Assembly: GCF_963665355.1 (NCBI RefSeq)
Contig: NZ_OY762229.1
Coordinates: forward strand, 186,001-250,000
Reading direction: 5' to 3'
DNA length: 64,000 bases
Source of the DNA: an uncultured Desulfobacter sp.
GTDB lineage: Bacteria > Desulfobacterota > Desulfobacteria > Desulfobacterales > Desulfobacteraceae
Part shown: positions 56,167 to 63,847 of the stretch, in pieces
Layout: the number at the start of each line of letters is the position of its first letter
Numbering within the stretch: the first letter of the stretch is position 1
The notes under the pieces: model-generated
What the model was told of the DNA's origin: nothing
The model's input: only the letters and a program-made list of their open reading frames with translations
The model's database searches: none
Translations under genes and position numbers: made by a program

Positions 56167-56421
56167 ATGCCTTTATATGACTTCCATTGCCCGGAATGCA
56201 ACCGGATCGTTGAACTGCTCATGACCAGCCGGGATGACCAGGCGGTTTGCCCTGAGTGCGGCAGCACCCGCCTTGAAAAACTCATGGCAGCCCATTCAAG
56301 CCTTTCGGGCAAATCCGGCAGTTCCCTGCCCGGCCCCAAGGACACCGCCTGTTGCGGTTCCAGACCCGGTGAAAAAAGCGGATGTGCCGGACCAGGGTCC
56401 TGCTGTGGCAGGACTTTTTAA
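56167..56421 (+). CDS. FmdB-type zinc-ribbon protein
   Basis: 84 residues beginning MPLYDFHCPEC, with CPEC and CPECG pairs of the FmdB/CxxC_CXXC_SSSS zinc ribbon. The tail is rich in Gly, Ser and Cys (DTACCGS, CAGPGSCCGRTF). A regulatory role was proposed for the family, but the true function is unknown. AAGGAG lies 5 nt before the ATG. The next gene starts inside its 3' end. Confidence 0.9.
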   Translation: MPLYDFHCPECNRIVELLMTSRDDQAVCPECGSTRLEKLMAAHSSLSGKSGSSLPGPKDTACCGSRPGEKSGCAGPGSCCGRTF

Positions 56422-57671
56422 AAAAATTGCGCAACATCCCCTCAACCTTTGAAAAACGCGTCAAGCGCCGGGTTTCCGGAAGATCCCATGTTTTTTTTGC
56501 CGTATGTCCGCCGGGTCTTGGCGGCATTTGTGAAAAAGAGGTGGCGCGGGTATCCCAAAAAGCGGAAGAATTATTCTCACAGAACCACAAGCTTACGGAT
56601 ATCAAAGTACTTCCCGGAGGCATTGAATTCACAACAAGGTTGAAAACCGCCTGTCTGACCAATATTCTGATGGGATCTGCCACCCGGATTCTCATGCGTA
56701 TTGCATCGTTCAGGGCAGATGGGTTCAACCGGCTTGAAGAGCAGATTAAAGCCATTGACTGGGAATTGTACCTGCCGCATCAGACCCTGCCCGACATCCG
56801 GGTTTCCACCCACAAATCACGCCTGTACCACTCCACAGCCATTGCCGACCGGATCAGCCCCATAGTTCATGACCGGCTCTTCTCAAACAGTATCCCTGTG
56901 TACCGGGATTTTCCAGGACCAGCCGAGCCCACTGTTCCCCAAACCCTGATGGTCCGGGGGGAAAACGACCGCTTTGAACTCTCCCTGGACATGTCCGGCA
57001 CACCTTTATACAAAAGGGGAATTAAAGAAAAAATTGTCAGAGCCCCTTTACGTGAAACCCTGGCCTTTGCCATCCTGACCCGGCTGAATCTGTCTGAAAA
57101 GGATACCATAGCCGACCCCATGTGCGGCTCGGGCACTTTCAGCCTGGAGGGCGCCATGATGCAGAACGCACTGCCTCCCGGGGCGTTCCGGTCCTTTGCC
57201 TTTGAAACCTGGCCCGGATTTGAGGAAAAAAGCTTCACACACGCCCGGGACAGGCTCATGGAAGCAGCCCGGACAGACATGGGCTCCCAGCCTTTACAAC
57301 CCATCCTGGCCCGGGATCTGGACCAGACAGCCATTGACCATCTCAAACAGAGCTGTACCCGCCATAAAGTATTTCAACGTATCGATCCAGTCTGCGATGA
57401 TTTCTTCAACATGAAGCCCCCCCCCATCACAGACAATCAGGGCGTGGTGGTTCTGAATCCGCCCTATGGTCTCCGCCTGGATAAAAATGATGACATCACA
57501 GCCCTTTATAAAGAGATCGGACACAAGCTGGCTGCTGATTTCAAAGGATGGCGGGCGGGAATCATCTGCCCGGGCAGAAAAGAGTTCCAGGCACTGAACT
57601 TACGCCTGTCAACCATGCCCCTTTTCCATGGCGGACTTGATCTTAATGCCGCCATCGGCGTAATCGGCTGA
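56382..57671 (+). CDS. THUMP-domain class I RNA methyltransferase (RlmL/YcbY N-terminal type)
   Basis: 429 residues at most. A THUMP domain (about 40-150) precedes a Rossmann methyltransferase domain with PMCGSGTF (SAM binding) and NPPYGLRL, the catalytic NPPY of N2-guanine methyltransferases. It matches the RlmL/YcbY family that methylates 23S rRNA. The start is uncertain: the ATG at 56382 overlaps fmdB by 40 nt and has no strong site, and a TTG at 56427 is the alternative. Confidence 0.88.
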   Translation: MCRTRVLLWQDFLKKLRNIPSTFEKRVKRRVSGRSHVFFAVCPPGLGGICEKEVARVSQKAEELFSQNHKLTDIKVLPGGIEFTTRLKTACLTNILMGSATRILMRIASFRADGFNRLEEQIKAIDWELYLPHQTLPDIRVSTHKSRLYHSTAIADRISPIVHDRLFSNSIPVYRDFPGPAEPTVPQTLMVRGENDRFELSLDMSGTPLYKRGIKEKIVRAPLRETLAFAILTRLNLSEKDTIADPMCGSGTFSLEGAMMQNALPPGAFRSFAFETWPGFEEKSFTHARDRLMEAARTDMGSQPLQPILARDLDQTAIDHLKQSCTRHKVFQRIDPVCDDFFNMKPPPITDNQGVVVLNPPYGLRLDKNDDITALYKEIGHKLAADFKGWRAGIICPGRKEFQALNLRLSTMPLFHGGLDLNAAIGVIG

Positions 57672-57920
57672 CAAATAAAAAAAACCTGATTATAACGGAT
57701 TTGGGACCCGTCCGTAAGCCTCCCAGTGAGCCCGAAATTAAAAGGTTCTGAAGCCGGTTTCCGTGGTACTTAAATTCGTTAACTCTTTCAAAAGAACTCA
57801 CATAGCCTTTTTGCCTTACCGTCCATGGATTGAGTGGAACAAAATTTCAGAACCCTCATGACAAGATTGCCCAATGAAACCATTTAGTCTGAATGAGGAA
57901 GAGTTTGACGCGCGTATAAA

Positions 57921-58286
57921 ATGAAGGAAAATCAAGACAAAACAGTAAATGAACGAACCGGGATATTTACCACGGGCATCATTTCTCAAATCGGTGATGA
58001 CCGAAAAATTGCCCTGTTTTACACAGGGCGGAACCATGCCGGTGAGAACATCGCCCGGCTTTATGGGATACGTGACAAAGACTGTCTCCAGCCGATTCAG
58101 ATGTGCGATGCCTTGTCACGAAATTTCTCTGATGAATTTAAAAGGATTCTTTGTAACTGCCTTACCCATGCTCGTCGAAATTTTGTGGATGTAGAAGATC
58201 ATTTCCCGGATGAATGCGAGTATGTCATAGATGTTCTTGCTGATGTTTATCATAATGATGACCAGACAAAAAAAAACAGGCGATGA
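57921..58286 (+). pseudogene. IS66-family transposase, central part (N-terminus lost)
   Basis: 121 codons matching the catalytic centre of IS66 TnpC: ERTGIFTTGIIS, IALFYTGRNHAGENI, IQMCDALSRNFSDEF and LTHARRNFVDV. About 250 N-terminal residues are missing, and I see no IS66 start upstream (57672-57920 is otherwise empty). The frame runs out at 58286 in an A9 run, and the rest continues in the -1 frame. Confidence 0.8.
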
Positions 58287-58717
58287 CACCGGAACAGCGA
58301 TTGGCTTATCACCAGGAACACAGTGGTCCTTTGATGGCGGATCTTCTGTCCTGGTTGGAGAAACAACTTAATGAACATATAGTGGAACCGAATTCCGGCC
58401 TGGGTAAGGCCATCGCTTATATGATTAACCATTGGCCTGAGTTAACCCGTTTTTTGAAAGTGCCTGGAGCCCCCCTGGATAACAACATTTGCGAACGCAG
58501 CTTGAAACAAAGCCTCCTGCATCGGAAAAATTCACTATTTTATAAAACAGAACATGGTGCCTTTGTTGGTGATATGTTCATGAGCCTGATTCAGACCTGC
58601 AATCTGATGAGGGGCAATCCATTTGATTATCTGGTTTCATTGCTGAATAACGCAACTGAGCTGAGAACTGATCCTTCCCGGTGGATGCCTTGGAATTACA
58701 AAACCGCGTCAGCGTAA
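58283..58717 (+). pseudogene. IS66-family transposase, C-terminal part in -1 frame
   Basis: 144 codons continuing the protein: TPEQRLAYHQEHSGPLM, PLDNNICERSLKQSLLHRKN, LIQTCNLMRGNPFDYL. This is the end of IS66 TnpC. A -1 shift at the A9 run (58269-58277) would join it to the upstream part (QTKKQAMTPEQR). It may be a frozen mutation or slippage. No terminal inverted repeats were identified. Confidence 0.8.
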
Positions 58718-59032
58718 TATAATCGCAGCATGCCCGCCCCCTCTCTTGTGACGAATTCAGCTGAGTTGCCCTAAAAAAATCCTTTGTGCATGTTTACCGA
58801 AGGGACACACTTCTTTTGTTATTGGAGACTGTTTTTAAATTGGCTTGAGCGACAGATGATACCATTATGTTGACCTTGGCAGTTCTCATTTTCAACTTTC
58901 TGAAAAAGAAATTTAATAGGGCATTCAATTGATTGTTGCAATTTTGAAATAGGGATGTTTAATTTCCGATAACCTTGATTATCGTTTTTGACACCTGTCC
59001 GAATTGGTTGGATAACATTTCCGGACGCTCAG

Positions 59033-59095
59033 GCCAGCGTTACGATTTACAGTCTGATCGAGACCGCAAAAACGAATGGACTGAAACCATACAAC
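59033..59095 (+). pseudogene. C-terminal scar of a second IS66-type transposase
   Basis: 21 codons (ASVTIYSLIETAKTNG...) match the LIETAKANGLEPY signature of another IS66 subfamily. Nothing else of that element remains. Confidence 0.6.
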
Positions 59096-59262
59096 GTCGA
59101 TAAAAATCAGCTGATCGACGCGCCGACCTCATGAGGGTGGTTAAAATCGCTTACCAAACTCATGGTATCTGTAGTCCGAACCACGCTCAATTTTGAATTC
59201 CTGATCATTTTTTTCCATTTTGTCACATCAGGAGCCACGCCCTGCTTTTCCGGGTGTGGCTC

Positions 59263-59294
59263 GGATATAGGATAGGATAGGTTAGGTTAGGTTA
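59263..59294. repeat. Pentamer array GGATA/GGTTA
   Basis: Three GGATA units (the first followed by TA) and three GGTTA units in tandem. Two more GGTTA lie at 59809-59818, on the other side of the yjzC-like gene. Confidence 0.7.
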
Positions 59295-59393
59295 TTTATA
59301 TATTTTTCGGGTCTACAGAGGTTTCTTTGTGCAGTTGTGCATATACACATTTGTGTGGGGTTGCAGCGGTGGATATAGGTATATTGCAATAAG

Positions 59394-59430
59394 ATGTAAG
59401 TTTCGTGTAAGAATATGTAAGCGGTGTAAG
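59394..59430. repeat. Four phased RTGTAAG heptamers
   Basis: RTGTAAG at 59394, 59405, 59415 and 59424, spaced 11, 10 and 9 nt, close to one helical turn each. This is typical of an operator for an oligomeric DNA-binding protein. Confidence 0.6.
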
Positions 59431-59493
59431 CGGTCAGGCGGGGTGAAGTGTGCTCTTTTGGGATGTGCAGATGACGTGGGATGGTGGCAGGCA

Positions 59494-59522
59494 TTAAAAA
59501 GGCGGAGCATATTAGCTCCGCC
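59494..59522 (-). terminator. Intrinsic terminator of the yjzC-like gene
   Basis: GGCGGAGC (59501-59508) with GCTCCGCC (59515-59522), and a T-run on the minus strand. It lies 32 nt after the stop. Confidence 0.8.
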
Positions 59523-59554
59523 TTTAGTTGTTGTTTTGATTTTATCCGAGGAGT

Positions 59555-59740
59555 TTATTTCCCGGATTTATGTTTTGTTGGATCATCCAATGTGAATTTC
59601 TGACCGGATTTAGGTGTCGGAGGCAGAGGTTCGCCTCTAACAACCGTTCTTTCTTCTCCCGTTTTTCCTCCACGGGGGCCAACAATTCCGTACTGTCCAG
59701 ATCTCGGTGCTTTTTCGCCGGGTTTATATGTTTTCGTCAT
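59555..59740 (-). CDS. YjzC-like small protein
   Basis: 61 residues. YKPGEKAPRSGQYG and VRGEPLPPTP match the YjzC family (FKPGQKAPNNGVY in Bacillus subtilis). The function of the family is unknown. GGAG lies 9 nt before the ATG at 59740; a start at 59755 is in frame but less likely. It has its own terminator and is flanked by GGTTA pentamers. Confidence 0.75.
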   Translation of the reverse strand: MTKTYKPGEKAPRSGQYGIVGPRGGKTGEERTVVRGEPLPPTPKSGQKFTLDDPTKHKSGK

Positions 59741-59815
59741 TATATATATCTCCATAAATCAAATCATTAAGAGAGGTGGCAGGCCGGTCAAGACCCGCCA
59801 GGTCATCAGGTTAGG

Positions 59816-60103
59816 TTAATAGGTACAGTTTGGTACTGCTGCTGCGTTTTCAAGCCAGTCCCAGACTGTTTTCTTCATCCAACCTTGCCGAGGTTGTCCG
59901 GTGATATCAACGACAAAGATGTAATCATTCTTGTCTATCACTTTCATCAGCCGATCGGCCCATGTGCTCACCGATTCATTCGTTGAAATGAACCAGAAGC
60001 TGTCCATTGCCCGGATATATCCAGGAGCAGTTTTGATTGTATCATAGAGATCAGAGTAGTTCTGACCAGCCTTATTCAAGTCGTATGATATACTAAGTAT
60101 CAT
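59816..60103 (-). CDS. SinR-family Cas2-fold protein
   Basis: 95 residues. The start MILSISYDLNKAGQNYSDLY and VVDITGQPRQGW match the SinR/Cas2-like ferredoxin-fold group. Such orphans are VapD/Cas2-type small proteins; some are nucleases or toxins. There is no CRISPR array or cas gene in the window, so the CRISPR name is avoided. AAAGGA lies 8 nt before the ATG at 60103. It is 76 nt from the yjzC-like gene on the same strand. Confidence 0.8.
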   Translation of the reverse strand: MILSISYDLNKAGQNYSDLYDTIKTAPGYIRAMDSFWFISTNESVSTWADRLMKVIDKNDYIFVVDITGQPRQGWMKKTVWDWLENAAAVPNCTY

Positions 60104-60190
60104 ATTCAAAATCCTTTATCCAAAATTCAAAAACATGTGTCCGTACAGGTTATCCGCAGGGACTATATGGAAAAAGGGACGCCAGGGTAG

Positions 60191-60224
60191 TTCCCCTGAA
60201 CTCGGGGTGCTTATGAGTCAGGGG
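60191..60224. repeat. Copy 1 of a hairpin repeat shared with 62118-62150
   Basis: CCCCTGA (60193-60199) pairs with TCAGGGG (60218-60224). The element (CCCTGAA..CGGGG...TATGAGT) recurs as CCCTGAA..CGGGTTTTCTCATGAGT at 62122-62146. Confidence 0.5.
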
Positions 60225-60329
60225 TTAGGCTGGTGGTGGAACGTATAATGTCATAGGACAAACCCTCCTTTGTGCATTCTTACACAGCACAGGAAAGCTT
60301 GGGAGATTCCTTCGATAATCACATTTTGC

Positions 60330-60467
60330 TTGACACTATATGCCGATATGATAGTCTGAAGGTGTCTGTAACCTACCAGCTTTCATGCTGCGTAGCTTTA
60401 TTTGAAAGCCCCTGGCGACCCTGTGATCCCCAAATCACAGATTGATGTCTGGGGTTTTCTTATTTTT
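60330..60467 (+). ncRNA. Candidate structured small RNA
   Basis: TTGACA at 60330 lies upstream of a region without frames but with strong folding: CCA-GCTTTCA (60376-60385) with TGAAAGC-CCC-TGG (60403-60415), then CTGTGAT/ATCACAG (60421-60427, 60434-60440) with loop CCCC pairing to GGGG (60451-60454), then TTTT. It may also be the 5' part of something on the minus strand upstream of the SinR-like gene. No known RNA family was recognised. Confidence 0.45.
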
Positions 60468-60634
60468 ACATCACCATGTATATCATTTATTTAGTTTAAA
60501 TGCAAGCTTATCCTCCCACATTTTATCATTTTTATTTGCGCGACTTTGTTCCACGCATTTCATCTTGAAATAACACGTTCCAGTTCAAACTAGTTTGCAC
60601 CTATTAGGTATATTAAACTCAAAATAGATCCGAA

Positions 60635-61060
60635 CTATTCACTATTTTCGACATCAGTATGTTCGTCACACTCACTACTTGACTCGGATTCTGTCGATTC
60701 TTTATCCAGCTCTGGTATCTGAGCAATGGCAACTTGTGCTTCCTCGTTCCAAGTTGCGTCCATCGGCATAGTTTCTTCATAAGAAACACTATAGAAATCC
60801 AGGAATGATTTTCCGGAAACGAAATAATTATTCTTGCGCTTCACAAGCTTGATTGCGCCATCCTTATTAGAATCGTTTGTGAATTCAAAAGCTATTTTAT
60901 TCTCATCCTTATTCATATAAAGGATAACAAAATCAAAACTATCCAGCTTGAACTTATTGATAGAGCCGTTATTGAAGCCTATCTGGCCTCGCTTGCGAAT
61001 CGAAATCTTCGGCTTGAAAGACCTCCCTTGCTGTGTAAATTTCTCGAAACCTTCTAACAT
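60635..61060 (-). CDS. Conserved-looking hypothetical protein
   Basis: 141 residues. The N-terminal 95 residues are basic and beta-rich (KPKISIRKRGQIGFN, FVILYMNKDENKIAF). The C-terminal 35 are strongly acidic (ESTESESSSECDEHTD). No family was recognised. A strong AAAGGAGGTGAT lies 8 nt before the ATG at 61060; the GTG at 61069 is part of that site. It is divergent from the remA-like gene. Confidence 0.7.
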   Translation of the reverse strand: MLEGFEKFTQQGRSFKPKISIRKRGQIGFNNGSINKFKLDSFDFVILYMNKDENKIAFEFTNDSNKDGAIKLVKRKNNYFVSGKSFLDFYSVSYEETMPMDATWNEEAQVAIAQIPELDKESTESESSSECDEHTDVENSE

Positions 61061-61246
61061 AAAAATCACCTCCTTTCTAAAGTTCCCTTCTCACACTGAT
61101 ACCATTCTAAAGCAATGGACGGTGATGTCAATAACTTCGCTCAGAAATGTGCATTTATTCGCTCAGGAATTCCAAGAAAAAAGTTCGTTCTAACGCATTT
61201 ATTAGCCCATAGGTTATACTAATACGCAAAAAGCACTGCAACAGAC

Positions 61247-61297
61247 GCTTACACACAATCATTTACCTCAGGTTACCTTCACATACCTTAACATACC
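61247..61297. promoter_or_regulatory. Helically phased TACC repeats between the hypothetical gene and remA
   Basis: TACC occurs at 61264, 61274, 61284 and 61294, exactly 10 nt apart, preceded by CTTACAC at 61247. It lies in the 390-nt divergent gap 61061-61450. This gap also has the palindrome TTGCAT-TCCG-ATGCAA (61313-61328). The likely reader is an oligomeric DNA-binding protein, such as the RemA homologue itself. Confidence 0.6.
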
Positions 61298-61450
61298 ATC
61301 CTGTGCACTTAATTGCATTCCGATGCAATCAATCACCGTCTTTGAAGTATCCGCTTACAAAATACCATGCTCATCCCACTGCCATTTATATAAGCCCTCA
61401 TAGATGGGGCAGATTGACTACAATATATGAGGATGAATGAGGAGGTGTGT

Positions 61451-61693
61451 ATGTTGGCGCATATAAGGCACAGCAATTATGCAATGGCTGACAAGATCCT
61501 GGCGGTTTTGGCTGCAGATGGGTCTGCGGTGCGTTGGCTGCGTAGCGAAGCAAAGGATGCCGGGCGTTTGATTGATGCTACGGCTGGAGGTCGGATTCGG
61601 AGTTTAATTGTTGCAACGTCGGGCCAGGTGATCCTTTCGGTCGTGCAGCCGGAGACAATCTGGAAGAGGATGCGGGTGGTTGTCGGTGATTGA
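61451..61693 (+). CDS. remA: RemA-family (DUF370) regulator
   Basis: 80 residues. GRLIDATAGGRIRSLIVA and GQVILSVVQPET match Bacillus RemA (LIDATYGRRTR, HVILSAVQPET). RemA forms ring-like oligomers that wrap DNA and activate matrix and osmoprotection operons. The second arginine of GRRTR is kept in GGRIR; the first is Gly. GGAGG lies 6 nt before the ATG at 61451. A start eight codons earlier is rejected. Confidence 0.85.
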   Translation: MLAHIRHSNYAMADKILAVLAADGSAVRWLRSEAKDAGRLIDATAGGRIRSLIVATSGQVILSVVQPETIWKRMRVVVGD

Positions 61694-61835
61694 TGAAAGG
61701 ATTCATCATAATGCAGGAGGAATTCCGGGGACAGTTTACTTAATTCAAACAAGAAACATGCTACGGTCAGGCCGTAGATGTTCATCGTTCGCTCGGACTC
61801 ACGGGAGCGAGCTGGCAAATTGCCCGATTTTATGG

Positions 61836-61908
61836 TACGGCTTAAGCTTTGCTTCGCTGCCGCAGAACTTCGTTATGACGGACAAAGCGAAGCAAAGCTT
61901 AAGCCGTA
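61836..61908. repeat. Perfect 23-bp inverted repeat
   Basis: The arm at 61836-61858 (TACGGCTTAAGCTTTGCTTC...) is the exact reverse complement of 61886-61908, with a 27-nt loop. No open frame or T-run follows, so it is not an ordinary terminator. Confidence 0.9.
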
Positions 61909-62117
61909 GTCAAAGGAGAATTTACCACCCCACTTTCCCGGGCCGTTGAACAGCCTGCTACACTCGAACGAGTCGGTGAGCTTAACATTAGAATTTTTGA
62001 GGAATAGTAAAGCGAGACTTTTGTCTATGAAAAAATTGGGCTTGATCATAACTTCGGCCACTTTGTGCTCATCTTTTCAGAACATAAAAAATAACGCTGG
62101 AATTACAATCGGTTGGT

Positions 62118-62150
62118 AGTGCCCTGAATCGGGTTTTCTCATGAGTGGCC
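62118..62150. repeat. Copy 2 of the hairpin repeat at 60191
   Basis: CCCTGAATCGGG...CTCATGAGTGGCCC aligns with 60190-60224 over about 33 nt with several mismatches. The hairpin is weaker here. Confidence 0.45.
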
Positions 62151-62353
62151 CATGTTATGATCATCCCCAAAAAATTCTATTGTTCCCCAAAACCCCATGA
62201 GCACTGGCGTTTCTATTGTTGGGGATTGGGATCACCCCAATCCCTTTCGATTTTTACCGGTAAATATTCCAATACATGGCCTCGGTGTCGCTGATTTTTC
62301 CAAGATACATCTGGGCGGTGGACAGGAACCGTCTATTTTGTACGTTCAAATAT

Positions 62354-62734
62354 TCATTTTTTCGATTGCTCTTGTTTTAACCTTTCGCTCATCCCCGGAC
62401 GTTCATAACCATATACTTCCTTTGACCAAGTTGCTGACCAATCTGCAAGCGGAACAATAAATGAACGTAACTCTTTCCCTCTTTCCGTTAAAACGTAGCC
62501 ATCAAGACTTCTTGCAACAATTTCTGCATTACGTAAGTCCTTTAGCCGACTATTAAGGACGGATGGAGAGACCCCTCCACAGCGATCCTGAAGATCTCTA
62601 AATGAACATGGGTTGTCCCCGAGGTACCAAAGAATGCCTAACGCCCAACGCTTTCCTAAAAGGTCAAAGAGTGCGTTGATTGGTGAACCGGAACTTGAAC
62701 CTCGAACCTTTTTACCAGGCTGTGATGAAGACAT
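62354..62734 (-). CDS. HxlR-family winged-helix regulator
   Basis: 126 residues. The HxlR core is complete: LLGKRWALGILWYL, GGVSPSVLNSRLKDL, and ADWSATW. It represses or activates nearby genes in response to reactive electrophiles or redox state in known cases. The ATG at 62734 starts 1 nt after the tautomerase stop, so the genes are coupled. Longer in-frame starts would overlap the tautomerase. Confidence 0.88.
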   Translation of the reverse strand: MSSSQPGKKVRGSSSGSPINALFDLLGKRWALGILWYLGDNPCSFRDLQDRCGGVSPSVLNSRLKDLRNAEIVARSLDGYVLTERGKELRSFIVPLADWSATWSKEVYGYERPGMSERLKQEQSKK

Positions 62735-62735
62735 C

Positions 62736-62936
62736 TTAGAAAGATGCCTCAGCAATGATCTCAGCTCGTGTTTTGCCTGCGAGCCCGATAGATTCATTTT
62801 GGTATTCATCAATAAAAACTACATACTTGTCTGCAGGAACTTTAGTTATTTCCACTGCGGTTTTAGTGATTTCCTTGATTAAACGAGCTTTTTGTTCTTG
62901 ATCAATTGGATGAATAGCAACAGTAATAACAGGCAT
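62736..62936 (-). CDS. 4-oxalocrotonate tautomerase-family protein
   Basis: 66 residues. After Met removal the catalytic Pro1 is exposed (MPVITVAIHPIDQEQK). The DmpI-type pattern VPADKYVVFIDEY follows. Family members are small hexameric tautomerases. AAGGAG lies 11 nt before the ATG at 62936. It is co-transcribed with the HxlR regulator, which suggests the regulator senses its substrate. Confidence 0.88.
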   Translation of the reverse strand: MPVITVAIHPIDQEQKARLIKEITKTAVEITKVPADKYVVFIDEYQNESIGLAGKTRAEIIAEASF

Positions 62937-62976
62937 AATTTTATTTTCTCCTTCGATTAATTCAACTGCTACGCAT

Positions 62977-63005
62977 TTAATAGCATGATACGAAAATAGT
63001 ATCAA
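62977..63005 (-). promoter_or_regulatory. Promoter with palindromic operator for tautomerase-hxlR
   Basis: On the minus strand TTGATA (63000-63005), 17 nt, TATTAA (62977-62982). The spacer holds TGATAC-N7-GTATCA (62986-63004), so a repressor, probably the HxlR protein, would block RNA polymerase. Confidence 0.7.
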
Positions 63006-63231
63006 AAAGATTTTTATTCCGATTATTCTATGCAAAGGGCTAACCCTCGAAAATTTTCCAAAACACCCAAAGCAAATTAAAAATTTAGAATAAATCGGAA
63101 AATGCCTATACCGTGGTCATGTGTACTTGATCTGTTATTGGTGAGGGCCGCTGAACTTCAAATAGTCCGGTTCAATACCAGGAGTGATTGCTTTCAATCG
63201 CTTCTTTTTTAACAGAAAACATATTCCGGTA

Positions 63232-63825
63232 TTACCTGCGAGATACTAGGATTTCGTCAATTAATCCATATGCTTTTGCCTGCTCCGCCGTCATAAAATA
63301 ATCCCGTTCCATATCCTCCTTAATTTTTTCAAAAGGCTGTCCTGAAAGGTTGCTATATATTTTATGGAGTTTCTCTTTTGTTTTTTCAAGCCACTCACTG
63401 CGGATTTTAATGTCTGTCGCCTGACCCTGAAGCCCACCGGATATCGAAGGCTGATGAATCAATACCTCACTGTTTTTAAGTGCAAATCGTTTGCCTTTCG
63501 TCCCGGAAACCAAGAGTAATGAAGCGGCGCTCCCCGATTGCCCAACACTGATGGTTGATACATCACATTTGATGTAGTTCATGGTATCCATAATGGCGAA
63601 TCCGTCCGTTACGGAACCGCCAGGGCTGTTAATATAAAAATGAATATCTTTTCCACAATCAGCAGATTCTAAAAAGAGCATCTGTGCTATAATTACGCTC
63701 GCAAGTTCATTGGTCACCACACCGTTAAGCATTACAATGCGGTCACTCAACAGCCTTGAAAAAATATCATAAGAGCGTTCTCCACGGGATGTTTGCTCAA
63801 TTACCATAGGTATGAGGTTATTCAT
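63232..63825 (-). CDS. clpP: ATP-dependent Clp protease proteolytic subunit ClpP
   Basis: 197 residues, family length. Catalytic triad Ser99 (GQSGSAA), His124 (VLIHQP) and Asp175 (ERDYFM) is present, together with FYINSPGG. The nucleophile context GQSGS differs from the usual GQAAS. No clpX, clpA or tig gene is adjacent, so this is probably an additional ClpP paralogue. GGAG lies 8 nt before the ATG. It follows an AraC-type regulator gene by 22 nt. Confidence 0.93.
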   Translation of the reverse strand: MNNLIPMVIEQTSRGERSYDIFSRLLSDRIVMLNGVVTNELASVIIAQMLFLESADCGKDIHFYINSPGGSVTDGFAIMDTMNYIKCDVSTISVGQSGSAASLLLVSGTKGKRFALKNSEVLIHQPSISGGLQGQATDIKIRSEWLEKTKEKLHKIYSNLSGQPFEKIKEDMERDYFMTAEQAKAYGLIDEILVSRR

Positions 63826-63847
63826 ATTATAATCTCCACATATCGCT

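Larger units (their letters stand above)
58718..59554. other. Non-coding accessory region with transposase scar and repeats
   Basis: 837 nt without a gene. It contains a second IS66-type scar (59033-59095), a stem-loop (GAGCCACGCCC at 59232-59242 with GGGTGTGGCTC at 59252-59262), pentamer repeats (59263-59294) and phased heptamers (59394-59430). Composition is lower in GC than the flanking left part. Confidence 0.5.
61694..62353. other. Non-coding region with large inverted repeat
   Basis: 660 nt with no supported gene. It carries a hairpin directly after the RemA stop (TGATGAA/TTCATCA, 61691-61708), a CTACGG/CCGTAG hairpin near 61758, the perfect 23-bp inverted repeat at 61836-61908 and repeat copy 2 at 62118-62150. 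Confidence 0.5.

Noticed and set aside
59329-59595. 88-codon plus-strand frame across the phased heptamers
   Set aside because: It runs through repeats and the terminator of the yjzC-like gene and has no start signal.
59816-60103. Cas2-like gene as part of a CRISPR system
   Set aside because: No repeat-spacer array and no other cas gene is present. It fits the orphan SinR-type group.
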